DNA of 64,000 bases from Bacillota bacterium (GTDB taxonomy: Bacteria; Bacillota; Dehalobacteriia; UBA4068; UBA4997), in NCBI GenBank assembly GCA_021771915.1, contig JAETNY010000007.1, forward strand, positions 62,001 through 126,000, in the 5' to 3' direction. The position numbers and the translations under genes are program-made. Shown here one piece after another: positions 50,913 through 59,572 of the stretch; the first letter of the stretch is position 1; each line of letters starts with the position of its first letter. The notes below the pieces were generated by a model. The model was not told the origin of the DNA. It made no database searches and was given only the letters and a program-made list of their open reading frames with translations.

Positions 50913-52175
50913 ATGGCCGAAAAACAGCTTTTTTGCACAGAAGCAAAAATACAGGAAATTGCCGCCGCCTATGGCACCCCCTTTCATCTTTATGACGAAG
51001 CCGGTATCCGCAGCATGGCGCAGCGCCTCCAGGCCGCTTTTGCCTGGGCGCCCGCTTTCCGGGAACATTATGCAGTAAAAGCCCTGCCCAACCCCCATAT
51101 TCTGGCAATAATGCAAGAAGAGGGTCTGGGCGCTGATTGCAGTTCTTTAGCAGAACTACTGTTGGCCGAGGCCACTGGCATGCACGGCGCCGAAATCTGC
51201 TTTACCTCCAACAACACACCGCCGGAAGAATATATTAAAGCGCGCAGCCTGGGCGCTATCATCAATCTGGACGATATCACCCACCTGGATTTTCTGGAAA
51301 AAACTGCCGGTCTGCCGGAATTGTTATCCTTCCGTTACAATCCCGGGCCGCAGCGCAGCGGCGGCAACGCTATTATCGGTACCCCGGAAGAAGCCAAATA
51401 CGGCCTGACGCATGAGCAGCTGCTACAAGCCGTAAGCCGGGCGCAAGCCAAAGGCGTTAAGCGCTTCGGTCTGCATACTATGGTGGTTTCCAATGAGTTG
51501 CAGAGCGATTATCTTATCGGCACCGCCACCATGATGTTTGAATTGGCGGTAGAATTAAAGGATAAACTGGGCGTAGCCGTGGAATTTATCAACCTGGGCG
51601 GCGGTCTGGGGCTGGCTTATCGGCCGGAAGAATCCGATATTAACCTGACCGCGTTGGGCGAGGGTATCAAACGTGAATATCAGCGTCTGCTAACGCCGGC
51701 CGGGCTGGATAATGTCAGCCTGTCCATGGAGAGCGGCCGCCTGATGACCGGCCCCTTTGGTCTGCTGGTTACGCGCGCTATTCATACTAAAGACACTTAT
51801 AAGCATTATATCGGCGTGGACGCCTGCATGGCGAATTTAATGCGCCCGGCGCTTTATAACGCTTATCATCATATTACTGTTCTGGGCAAGGCGCAGGCTC
51901 CGCATGACCATGTTTATGACGTGGTAGGCTCGCTTTGCGAAAATAACGACAAATTCGCCATTGACCGCCAGCTGCCGGAAATTGCCGTTGGCGACCTGCT
52001 GGCTATTCACGATACCGGCGCGCACGGCTCCGCCATGGGCTTTAACTATAACGGCAAACTGCGTTGTCAGGAACTTTTATTGAAAACCGACGGCTCGGTG
52101 CAGCTTATCCGCCGCGCGGAAACGCTGGCCGACCTTTTTGCCACGCTGGATTTTCCGGGCTTAAAAACCTGTTGA
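50913..52175 (+). CDS. lysA: Diaminopimelate decarboxylase
   Basis: Last step of lysine synthesis. 420 residues, ATG 50913 behind AAAGGAGC. Fold-type III PLP enzyme: Lys56 in EHYAVKALPNPH, GLHTMVVSNEL, NLGGGLGLAY, MESGRLMTGPFG, and SLCENNDKFA with the active-site Cys, then GAHGSAMGFNYN. Full length. Followed after 21 nt by the yaaO-like decarboxylase. Confidence 0.95.
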   Translation: MAEKQLFCTEAKIQEIAAAYGTPFHLYDEAGIRSMAQRLQAAFAWAPAFREHYAVKALPNPHILAIMQEEGLGADCSSLAELLLAEATGMHGAEICFTSNNTPPEEYIKARSLGAIINLDDITHLDFLEKTAGLPELLSFRYNPGPQRSGGNAIIGTPEEAKYGLTHEQLLQAVSRAQAKGVKRFGLHTMVVSNELQSDYLIGTATMMFELAVELKDKLGVAVEFINLGGGLGLAYRPEESDINLTALGEGIKREYQRLLTPAGLDNVSLSMESGRLMTGPFGLLVTRAIHTKDTYKHYIGVDACMANLMRPALYNAYHHITVLGKAQAPHDHVYDVVGSLCENNDKFAIDRQLPEIAVGDLLAIHDTGAHGSAMGFNYNGKLRCQELLLKTDGSVQLIRRAETLADLFATLDFPGLKTC

Positions 52176-52196
52176 ACGCCAAATCAGGAGCCGAAT

Positions 52197-53645
52197 ATGT
52201 CATCATCAAACCAAACGCCGCTTATTCAGGCAATTGAAGAATATCAGGCCAAAAACCGCCAGCGCCAGCACATGCCCGGTCATAAGGGGCAGAAGCAGGC
52301 GCTGGGGCTGTTCCGAAATTGGGGCAATTTGGCCGGCTGGGACCTTACCGAAGCCGATGGGCTGGACGACTTACATTCTCCGGCCGGCGCGCTTAAACAG
52401 GCGCAGGAAATGCTGGCCGCCGTTGTGGGCGCAAAACAGGCGCATTTTCTGGTAAACGGCGCGACGGTTGGTATTCTGGCCGCCATTCTGGCCGCCACAG
52501 CCGAACACCCCGGCTGCTCTGTTCTGTTGCCGCGCAATGCCCACCGCGCCGCCTGGAACGCGCTGGCGCTGGCCGATTGTCAACCGGTCTGGCTGCCCGT
52601 TCAATACCTGCCGCACGGCCTGCCACTGGGCATTACGCCGCAGCAGCTGCAAACAGCCTGCCAGAACAGCCCCGGCTGTCAGGCGGCTTTTTTCGTTTAT
52701 CCCTCTTATTACGGCGTGTGTGTGGATTTGGCGCAAATGCTGGCGGTTTGCCGGGAAAATCAGCTAATAAGCATTGTCGATGAAGCCCACGGCGCGCACC
52801 TGCCTTTTATCGCACCGGATATGGCCGCTACCAGACTGGGCGCGGATTTGGTTATTGACAGCTGGCACAAAAGCATGGGCAGTCTGGGTCAAACGGCCGT
52901 GCTGCTGCAAAATGACCGACCAGACCAGCCAGGTCTGTGGCCGGAGCGCTGGCTGACCATGCTGCAAACCAGCAGCCCCTCCTATCCCCTGCTGGCCTCT
53001 CTGGACGCGGCACGCGCCGAATGGAGCGAGCAGGCCGCAGCGCGTGGGCTGGCGCTGCAACAGGAAAGGGAGGCTATCGCTGAAGCATTGCAGCAAACCA
53101 AACTTCTGCGCCTTTATAACGCCGCTGATTTACCGCCGCATTTCAGCTATGACCAAAGCAAAGCGCTGCTATACAGCGCCGCTGCTCATAGCGGCTGGCA
53201 ACTGGCCGAGGCCTTGCGGCAGTCTGGTCTGGAGCCGGAATTTGCGGATTGGCAATGGGTGTTGCTGCTGTTAAGTTATGCGGATATGCTGCCGGCCAAT
53301 GGTTTGCCGCAGCTGCTGCGCGCCCTGCGACGGGCTGACTATATTTTACAGCAAACGCCGCCCCGGCCCATAAATGAAAAATATCTCTGCCAACCGCCCT
53401 CGCCCCAAAAGGTTCTGAACCCGGCCGAAGCCATGCGCAAGCCGATACGTAAGGTTCAGCTTAAATCAGCGGCCGGTCTGCTGGCGGCCGGTCTGCTGAC
53501 GCCTTATCCGCCCGGTATTCCCTGGCTGGGTCCGGGCGAATTAATCGAGCCGGAGCATGTCGCCGCCGCCGAAAGCCTGCTGCAAGCCGGCGGCCGCCTG
53601 CAAGGAGTTGAGAATGGTATGATATCGGTGCTGGATTTTGCCTAA
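52197..53645 (+). CDS. Orn/Lys/Arg decarboxylase family protein (YaaO-like)
   Basis: 482 residues, ATG 52197 behind AGGAGC. Fold-type I PLP protein paralogous to SpeA at 9891: RQHMPGHKGQ, VDEAHGAHLPF, SWHKSMGSLGQTA with the PLP Lys, and TPYPPGIPWLGPGE near the C-terminus. It directly follows lysA and precedes holB, as yaaO does (before tmk) in B. subtilis. Being after lysA hints at lysine as substrate (cadaverine), but family position alone does not settle this. Confidence 0.88.
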   Translation: MSSSNQTPLIQAIEEYQAKNRQRQHMPGHKGQKQALGLFRNWGNLAGWDLTEADGLDDLHSPAGALKQAQEMLAAVVGAKQAHFLVNGATVGILAAILAATAEHPGCSVLLPRNAHRAAWNALALADCQPVWLPVQYLPHGLPLGITPQQLQTACQNSPGCQAAFFVYPSYYGVCVDLAQMLAVCRENQLISIVDEAHGAHLPFIAPDMAATRLGADLVIDSWHKSMGSLGQTAVLLQNDRPDQPGLWPERWLTMLQTSSPSYPLLASLDAARAEWSEQAAARGLALQQEREAIAEALQQTKLLRLYNAADLPPHFSYDQSKALLYSAAAHSGWQLAEALRQSGLEPEFADWQWVLLLLSYADMLPANGLPQLLRALRRADYILQQTPPRPINEKYLCQPPSPQKVLNPAEAMRKPIRKVQLKSAAGLLAAGLLTPYPPGIPWLGPGELIEPEHVAAAESLLQAGGRLQGVENGMISVLDFA

Positions 53646-53719
53646 ACGGCTTGCATTTATCGCCGTTATATTTTATCATATATAGAAGAAAAAAAATAAA
53701 ATTGGAGGAACCGGCTAAC

Positions 53720-54631
53720 ATGCTTTATGAAAAACTGGCGGCAATCATAGCGGCCGACCGTATCAGCCACGCCTGGCTGCTGACCGGACGCGCTGAACAA
53801 ACTCTGGAGCAGGCCATTCTTTTGGCTAAGGCGCTGCTCTGTCATAATTTGCAAGCTGACGGCCAGCCATGCGGCGAATGTCCGGCCTGCCATAAGCTTG
53901 ACGCGGGCAACCACCCGGATTTACAGCTGATACTGCCCAGGGGAGCCAGCGTAAAAATTGAACAAACGCGCGCCATGCAGTATCTGGCCAGTTTGGAGGC
54001 CTATGAGGGCGGCCGCCGCGTGGCGATTATTCATCAGGCGCACACCATGCCGCCGGCCGCGGCCAACAGTCTGCTGAAAATTCTGGAGGAGCCGCGCCCC
54101 GGCCTGTATCTGATTTTAACCGCGCCGCTGGGCGATAGTCTGCTGGAAACTATTCTTTCACGCGTGGTCTGGCTGCGTCTGCCGGAAAACCTGCCAGTAA
54201 CCGCCGCCAACCTTTACACCGGCGCTTATCTGGAGGAAATTGCCAAAGAACAGGAACTGCACGCTGCCATGCAAACCAAATGCAGACGTCTGTTTGAATT
54301 GCTGAAGCAACAGGACGGCGCAGAGCTGCTGCTTTTAGCCAAAACTTTCCGGGACGATAAACAATCCGAGCTGGCCTTGAAGCGTGTGCTGGCGGTTTTT
54401 CTGGAGGAACTGCTGACCCAGCTGCGCAATCTGGCCGCAGCCGCTATCTATACACGGCATGGTGCAGCAGATGCGCCCAGCGCGCCTGGTCTTGCAATTA
54501 ATGAATTACAGGCGCTGAAAATGGCGGCGCTGGTGGAAGACGCGCGCCGCAGTGTGGACGGCAACATCAACGGCGTATTGCTTTTGAGCGTGCTGTTTCT
54601 GCAAATGCGCGATATTTGCCAGCCGGCCTAA
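53720..54631 (+). CDS. holB: DNA polymerase III delta' subunit
   Basis: 303 residues from ATG 53720 behind TTGGAGG; the frame opens 23 codons earlier without a site. Clamp-loader AAA+ fold with RISHAWLLTGR in place of a P-loop (delta' does not bind ATP productively), zinc module CGECPACHK, SVKIEQTRAMQ, HTMPPAAANSLLKILEEPRP (SRC-region neighbour) and ILTAPLGDSLLETILSR. Part of the clamp loader in DNA replication. Its stop lies in the stem of a terminator. Confidence 0.93.
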   Translation: MLYEKLAAIIAADRISHAWLLTGRAEQTLEQAILLAKALLCHNLQADGQPCGECPACHKLDAGNHPDLQLILPRGASVKIEQTRAMQYLASLEAYEGGRRVAIIHQAHTMPPAAANSLLKILEEPRPGLYLILTAPLGDSLLETILSRVVWLRLPENLPVTAANLYTGAYLEEIAKEQELHAAMQTKCRRLFELLKQQDGAELLLLAKTFRDDKQSELALKRVLAVFLEELLTQLRNLAAAAIYTRHGAADAPSAPGLAINELQALKMAALVEDARRSVDGNINGVLLLSVLFLQMRDICQPA

Positions 54632-54655
54632 AGCCGGCTTAAACCGCGGCTTTTT
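54630..54655 (+). terminator. Terminator at the end of holB
   Basis: AAAGCCG (54630-54636) and CGGCTTT (54647-54653), then TT; the left arm overlaps the holB stop codon. Confidence 0.6.
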
Positions 54656-54684
54656 ACTATTTTTATTATTTTAATGTTTTTCTA

Positions 54685-54713
54685 TTGAGATTTTGCCGAT
54701 TTTGTGGTATGCT
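54685..54713 (+). promoter_or_regulatory. Promoter of ricT-yabA-trmN6-rsmI
   Basis: TTGAGA (54685-54690), 17 nt, TATGCT (54708-54713), 97 nt before ricT. Confidence 0.6.
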
Positions 54714-54810
54714 AAAGGATAAGATATTTACCATTTTTTATTTTATAAATTTTTATAAACTATTTAATATTTTTATCTAATATTTTTAATGCAATTAAAG
54801 GAGATAAAAT

Positions 54811-55608
54811 ATGTCCAATATTGTAGGCATTCGTTTTGAGCGTGCCGGCAAAATATCATATTTCAGCTGCGGTGATTTGCAACTGACCTTTGGCGACCAT
54901 GTTATCGTTGAAAGCAGCTGGGGGCTGGATTTTGGCACGGTGGTTACGCCAACGCTGCCAGAACCACAGCCGCAGGCAGAGGCCGCGGCGGAAAAGGAAA
55001 AAACGCCGCTACGCTCCGTTGTGCGTCTGGCTACCCCGGAAGACGAGCGCAGTTTTGAAAACATGAAAAAGCAGGAACCGGAGGCCTTTGCTTACTGCCA
55101 ACAGCAGATTGCCAAATTTGGCCTGCCGATGAAGCTAATCCGCGTCAGCTACACATTTGACGGCGGCAAGATTATTTTCTATTTTTCCTCGGAGAACCGG
55201 GTGGACTTCCGCGAACTGGTTAAGGTGCTGGCGGCGCACTTCCACACACGCATAGAACTGCGTCAGGTTGGCGTGCGTGATGAAGCGCGGATTGTGGGCG
55301 GTTATTCCACCTGTGGCCGGGAACTTTGCTGCGCCTCTTTTTTGAACAATTTTCACCCGGTTTCCATCAAAATGGCCAAAAAACAAAATCTGGCTCTCAA
55401 TCCGGCCAAAATTTCCGGCGTTTGCGGCCGCCTGATGTGTTGTCTTTATTATGAGTATGACAGCGATAAAAACGAACCTGGTTTTGACGAGAATATTGAG
55501 GGCGCACCAGAAGCAGCATCAGCCAAAAAATGCCGAAAATGCCCCAAAAACGCGGCCAATCAAAACCGCCAGGACAAGGAGGCTGAAGACCTTGGCACTG
55601 AGGAATGA
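54811..55608 (+). CDS. ricT: RicT (YaaT), PSP1-domain protein of the Y-complex
   Basis: 265 residues, ATG 54811 behind AAAGGAG. PSP1 C-terminal domain with VVESSWGLDFGTVV-type start, GGKIIFYFSSENRVDFREL, and Cys motifs CGRELCCASFL and GVCGRLMCCLYYE, which in the family take part in [4Fe-4S] binding. In Bacillus, RicT with RicA and RicF promotes RNase Y processing and Spo0A phosphorelay. A Lys/Asn/Cys-rich tail (about 235-265) is poorly conserved. Its end overlaps yabA by 17 nt. Confidence 0.94.
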   Translation: MSNIVGIRFERAGKISYFSCGDLQLTFGDHVIVESSWGLDFGTVVTPTLPEPQPQAEAAAEKEKTPLRSVVRLATPEDERSFENMKKQEPEAFAYCQQQIAKFGLPMKLIRVSYTFDGGKIIFYFSSENRVDFRELVKVLAAHFHTRIELRQVGVRDEARIVGGYSTCGRELCCASFLNNFHPVSIKMAKKQNLALNPAKISGVCGRLMCCLYYEYDSDKNEPGFDENIEGAPEAASAKKCRKCPKNAANQNRQDKEAEDLGTEE

Positions 55609-55864
55609 AATATTGGCGCTGGAAGACCAGCTAAACCAGATGCTGGACAGGTTACAGGAACTGCGCATCAAGGTTGACTCCATGGAGGTGCAAAACGCGC
55701 GGCTGCTGGAGCGTCTGAGCGTGGAAAATATCCGCAGCGAGGGTCTGGAGGAACTAACCAAGCTTTATAATGAGGGTTATCACATTTGCTCCACCTATTA
55801 CGCGCAAAATCGCAACGGCGAGGAATGCCTGTTCTGCCAAAGCTTTCTCAAGGAGAATATGTGA
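55592..55864 (+). CDS. yabA: DnaA-binding replication initiation control protein YabA
   Basis: 90 residues from TTG 55592, 9 nt after AAGGAGG; the frame extends further up but only as a shadow of ricT. N-terminal coiled coil (LALEDQLNQMLDRLQELRIK) and C-terminal zinc-type domain LYNEGYHICSTYYAQ followed by EECLFCQSFL, matching B. subtilis YabA LYQEGFHIC...DCLFCLSFL. Binds DnaA and DnaN to restrain initiation. The window also has two DnaA-box-like clusters. Confidence 0.93.
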   Translation: MALRNEILALEDQLNQMLDRLQELRIKVDSMEVQNARLLERLSVENIRSEGLEELTKLYNEGYHICSTYYAQNRNGEECLFCQSFLKENM

Positions 55865-56511
55865 GTCTCCCAAACCCGGAACCCCGGGAAATCGTGGTGC
55901 AGCTGCGCTGGTTGGGTCTGCGGCTTTGGCAAAGACAGGATTTTTTCGGTTTCACCGAGGATTCACTGGCGCTGGCCGAATTTGTGGGCAAGCAGCCGGA
56001 ATGTCAGCATATTTGCGATTTGGGCAGCGGCAGCGGCGGCCTGCTTTTACTCGTCTGGGCCAAAAATCAGCGAGCCATTTGCCAGGGATTGGAAATTATA
56101 CCGGAAAATGTGGCGCTGGCAGAGCGCAGTAAACAACTAAACGCAGCTTTGCCAGGACTGCTGGCCAACTGCCGCTTTCAACAAGGCGATTGGCGCACGC
56201 CCTGGCTTTATTTTGCGCCGCAATCCTTTGATTTGCTGGTTAGCAATCCGCCCTATCAGCCGCTGGGCGCCGGGCGCGTCAGCCCACACCACCAGCGCGC
56301 CGCCGCTCGCACCGAATGTTTCGGCTCGCTGGCAGAACTTTTATCCAGCGCCAACTGGCTGCTGCGCCCGGCCGGCCAACTGGCGCTGGTTTTGCCGGTC
56401 AGCCGCCAAACGGAACTGCACCGGCTGCTGGCGGCCAACAACTTCCAGATAACACGTGAGCAGACACAAAACAAACTGCTTTTACTGGCCGCCCAAAAAG
56501 CAGCGCAATAA
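55861..56511 (+). CDS. trmN6: tRNA(Val) (adenine(37)-N6)-methyltransferase TrmN6 (YabB)
   Basis: 216 residues from GTG 55861, which overlaps the yabA stop (GTGA) behind AAGGAG. SAM motif CDLGSGSGGLLLL and catalytic SNPPYQPLG of N6-adenine methyltransferases; QDFFGFTEDSLALAEF is typical of the YabB group. The 37th base of both valine tRNAs in this window is A, consistent with such a substrate. Family name rests on E. coli YfiC-like enzymes. Confidence 0.9.
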   Translation: MSLPNPEPREIVVQLRWLGLRLWQRQDFFGFTEDSLALAEFVGKQPECQHICDLGSGSGGLLLLVWAKNQRAICQGLEIIPENVALAERSKQLNAALPGLLANCRFQQGDWRTPWLYFAPQSFDLLVSNPPYQPLGAGRVSPHHQRAAARTECFGSLAELLSSANWLLRPAGQLALVLPVSRQTELHRLLAANNFQITREQTQNKLLLLAAQKAAQ

Positions 56512-56537
56512 TATTTTAAAACAAGGCAGGTAAGAAA

Positions 56538-57383
56538 ATGGGCAAGCTGATTTTAGTAGCCACGCCAATCGGCAATCTTGACGATATCTCAACCCGGCAG
56601 ACCGCCGCCCTGCAAGAAGCCGATTTGGTGGCCGCCGAGGATACCCGGCACAGTGGGCTGCTTTTGCAGCATATGGGGCTGAAAAAACCGCTTTTAAGTT
56701 ATTTTCAGCATAATGAAGAAAAAAGGGAGGGACGGCTGCTGGCCGAGTTGGAGGCCGGGCGCACTGTGGCGCTGATAAGCGACGCCGGCACCCCCGGCAT
56801 TTGCGACCCCGGCTCCGCCATTTTGCGCGCTGCCGTACATAACGGCCATGAAACCGATGCGATACCCGGCCCCTGCGCCTTAATTCAGGCGCTGATTTTA
56901 AGCGGTCTGCCTACGGAGCGCTTCGCCTTTGAGGGATTTCTGCCGCGCGGACAGGCCTTGTTGCCCTTTTTGCAAAGTCTGCGCCAGGAAAAGCGCACAT
57001 TGATTTTTTATGAAGCGCCGCACCGCCTGCAAAACACCCTGCAAACCATGAGGCAAGCTTTTGAGCCAGAACGGCCAATTGCCGTCTGCCGGGAGTTGAC
57101 AAAAAAGTTTCAGGAAATTAACCGCGGCACGCTGGCTGAAATAGCTGAACTCTGGCAGCAGCGCACGCCTAAAGGCGAATTTGTGTTAGTCTTGGGCGGA
57201 GCGCCGGCTGAACAGCCGCAGGCCGCCGAGGATATTCGGCAAAACGCCCGGCAACATCTGGAGCGGCTGCTGTCCGGCGGCATGAAACACAAAGCAGCGG
57301 CCAGAGAGGTCGCCGCCGTTTATAGTTTGCCAATCAGTGAGGTTTATCAAATGGGTCTGGATTTAAAAACAGCTAAACAATAG
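56538..57383 (+). CDS. rsmI: 16S rRNA (cytidine(1402)-2'-O)-methyltransferase
   Basis: 281 residues, ATG 56538. Tetrapyrrole-methylase fold: LVATPIGNLDDIS, AAEDTRHSG, LISDAGTPGICDPG, IPGPCALIQALILSGLPT, FYEAPHRL, CRELTKKFQE. Methylates C1402 at the decoding centre. Last gene of the ricT operon; order as in Bacillus. Confidence 0.96.
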   Translation: MGKLILVATPIGNLDDISTRQTAALQEADLVAAEDTRHSGLLLQHMGLKKPLLSYFQHNEEKREGRLLAELEAGRTVALISDAGTPGICDPGSAILRAAVHNGHETDAIPGPCALIQALILSGLPTERFAFEGFLPRGQALLPFLQSLRQEKRTLIFYEAPHRLQNTLQTMRQAFEPERPIAVCRELTKKFQEINRGTLAEIAELWQQRTPKGEFVLVLGGAPAEQPQAAEDIRQNARQHLERLLSGGMKHKAAAREVAAVYSLPISEVYQMGLDLKTAKQ

Positions 57384-57574
57384 ATAAAAACGGCTTATAA
57401 ATCTGCCGGAAAACGATTATTGTTACAAACAACCGCCTCAGCCGGCAACGCGTATAAAATTGAGCCGAACCAGCCGCCATTATTCCAGCAATATAAAACA
57501 AAGCTGCCAAAGGCGCACACCAAAGACAGCATGGCGATTGAGGAAAAGCTCCACTATTAATACGGACATTTTGC

Positions 57575-58384
57575 TTAATAGCCCAGAATTTCATCAATTG
57601 TCACCACTTTCAGGCCAAACTTTTCGGCAGCCGCCCTCTGCTCCGCCAGCTGAAAAGCCAAATCGGCCGCCGCATGCGCATCGCTGTTCACCATAACCCA
57701 GGCTTTCTCGTCACGCAAAATTTCCCAAAGCCAATAATCTGGATAGGGACGCCGCAAATAGCCCCGACACATGCCGCCGGTGTTAATCTCAAAAACCGGA
57801 CTAATCATAGCCCCTTTTCGACAATGTCGCCGCAGAACTCCAGCGGCGCTTTTTTTATATTCCGGACTGTCCTCCGCAAAGAAACGACCACCGGCATTAT
57901 ATTTGCAAATTAGGTCAAAATGGCCGCAAATATCCACTGGCCGGCTGTTCAACATCTCATCAACCGCCGCAAAATAAGCCTGCACATAGGCCGCCACGCC
58001 GCCAAACTCCGCGATAGCGGCCGCAGTATCAGCCGGCGCTGCATCAATCGGATAAACTCGCCCCACCGGCGTTTGCAGATTATGCACGCTGCCAATCAGA
58101 TATTCAAACTGACCGGCCGCCGGCATTACACTCATGGAGTCCAGCTCAAGTCCCAGATAAACCGCCATGCGCCCCTGATATTCGTGCTTAAGCGCCAAAA
58201 CCTCCCGGCAATACTGCGCCAGCCGCTCCGCGGTCATACCATAGCCGTCCGCCGGGCAAAAGCTGTGGCCGGAAAAGCCCAACGATTTAAACCCCAGCCG
58301 ATAAGCGGCCTGCGCCATGGCCGCCGGCGTATCCAGGCCGTCGCAAAGGCTGGTGTGCGTGTGCGCATTGCTTTTAACCTGCAT
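57575..58384 (-). CDS. hisK: Histidinol-phosphatase, PHP type (HisK/HisJ)
   Basis: 269 residues from ATG 58384, which shares a base with the hisIE stop (TAATG). PHP metal motifs: NAHTHTSLCDG, GFSGHSFCPA, LGLELDSM, LIGSVHNL, ICGHFDLICKYN and VNSDAHAA. Dephosphorylates histidinol phosphate. Last gene of the his operon. Some PHP phosphoesterases act on other substrates, but position makes this call strong. Confidence 0.93.
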   Translation of the reverse strand: MQVKSNAHTHTSLCDGLDTPAAMAQAAYRLGFKSLGFSGHSFCPADGYGMTAERLAQYCREVLALKHEYQGRMAVYLGLELDSMSVMPAAGQFEYLIGSVHNLQTPVGRVYPIDAAPADTAAAIAEFGGVAAYVQAYFAAVDEMLNSRPVDICGHFDLICKYNAGGRFFAEDSPEYKKSAAGVLRRHCRKGAMISPVFEINTGGMCRGYLRRPYPDYWLWEILRDEKAWVMVNSDAHAAADLAFQLAEQRAAAEKFGLKVVTIDEILGY

Positions 58385-59019
58385 TACACCATTTTCTCCT
58401 GCTTAACCTTATGGTCCACAATATGCCGCTTGTCCAACTCGGCAATAATCTCGGCCGGGCTGATACCCATTTGCACCAGCAAAACCAGTACATGATAGCA
58501 CAAATCCGCCACCTCATAAACCGTTTCCGGCTTGTCCTGGTCTTTGGCGGCAATAATTACCTCCGTACATTCCTCGCCCACCTTTTTCAGGATTTTATCC
58601 AGTCCCTTTTCAAAAAGATATGAGGTATAGCTGCCGGCCTGCGGTTGCTGCCGCCGCCCCTGCAAAAGCTGATAAAGCCCGGCCAGCCCCAGACTCTGCA
58701 CCTGCTCGTCCACAAAAAGCGGCTGAAAAAAACAACTTTCCTGTCCGGTATGACAGGCCGGCCCCTCCTTGCAGACCTGTACCAGTAAAGCGTCCCCATC
58801 ACAATCCGCGGTTATACTCACAATATGCTGCACATTGCCGCTTTCCTCACCTTTGCGCCAAAGCTGTTGCCGACTGCGCGACCAAAAACAGGTGCGCCGC
58901 TCGGCCAAACTGATAGCCAGACTTTCCTCGTTCATATAGGCCAGCGTCAGAACCTGTTTGGTCTGAAAATCCTGCACAATAACTGGAATTAAGCCGTTTT
59001 CATCAAATTTCAATGCCAT
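58384..59019 (-). CDS. hisIE: Bifunctional PR-AMP cyclohydrolase / PR-ATP pyrophosphatase
   Basis: 211 residues, ATG 59019 behind TTTGGAGAT. HisI domain about 1-110 with zinc and Mg residues in [12 protein letters not shown] and [13 protein letters not shown]. HisE domain about 120-200 with [20 protein letters not shown] and [13 protein letters not shown]. Catalyses steps two and three of histidine synthesis. Separated from hisF by an unknown gene. Confidence 0.96.
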   Translation of the reverse strand: MALKFDENGLIPVIVQDFQTKQVLTLAYMNEESLAISLAERRTCFWSRSRQQLWRKGEESGNVQHIVSITADCDGDALLVQVCKEGPACHTGQESCFFQPLFVDEQVQSLGLAGLYQLLQGRRQQPQAGSYTSYLFEKGLDKILKKVGEECTEVIIAAKDQDKPETVYEVADLCYHVLVLLVQMGISPAEIIAELDKRHIVDHKVKQEKMV

Positions 59020-59054
59020 ATTTTATCTCCAAATCCTTATTTTTTTCAATCCAC

Positions 59055-59558
59055 TCAGTCCAGATAACGCCTGATTAAACGGACATAAGAAAAATAACTC
59101 TCATTATCAGGCCGATTACCGCCAAAATTATCGCCGCCAAAATCCTCCTCGTCGGCGCCCACAAAATAAACCATCAGCATAACACCCGGCGCAAAAATGC
59201 CAAAACCAACCATGATATCGCCGTCCTTGGTCAGGCCGCGATAAGCCAGCGTGAAAAATCCGGGCGGATAATAGGCCGCCAGATTTTCCACCATGACCGT
59301 CCCAAGCTGTGTAATCAGCGGCCGCATGCCCATCTGCTCACAAGCCGTGCTGAACAGCAGCTGCAATGAGCCCGGCTCCGGCACGCCGCTGCTGCTGTCA
59401 TCTTGAAAAGTGCAGGACGAAAAGCACACAACCAGCCGATTGTATGGCTCCTGAAAAATATACTGTGGCGGCTTGGCCTGCGCATCAACATAAAACTGCC
59501 AATGCGCCGGCATGGTTACCTGCCAGCCGTCAATATTATAAACCTGATTTTCCTGCAT
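59055..59558 (-). CDS. Unrecognised protein inside the his operon
   Basis: 167 residues, ATG 59558 behind TTGGAGG. No signal peptide or clear membrane segment. Mixed alpha/beta composition with Trp/Tyr/Phe-rich stretches (YNIDGWQVTMPAHWQFYVD, AAYYPPGFFTLAYRGLTKDG, ISO-type hydrophobic strand MVGFGIFAPGVMLMVYFVG) and an acidic Gly/Asn/Asp loop (EEDFGGDNFGGNRPDNES) before a basic end. 14 nt after hisF and 35 nt before hisIE, so almost surely co-transcribed. I do not recognise it; no known histidine enzyme is missing that it would obviously replace. Confidence 0.75.
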   Translation of the reverse strand: MQENQVYNIDGWQVTMPAHWQFYVDAQAKPPQYIFQEPYNRLVVCFSSCTFQDDSSSGVPEPGSLQLLFSTACEQMGMRPLITQLGTVMVENLAAYYPPGFFTLAYRGLTKDGDIMVGFGIFAPGVMLMVYFVGADEEDFGGDNFGGNRPDNESYFSYVRLIRRYLD

Positions 59559-59572
59559 AAATCAACCTCCAA

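Noticed and set aside
57394-57531. 45-codon minus-strand ORF (MLSLVCAFGSFVLYCWNNGG...) after hisK
   Set aside because: Hydrophobic and superficially protein-like, but GGAG lies 16 nt away and there is no other support. The 190-bp gap between rsmI and hisK is otherwise without recognisable features.
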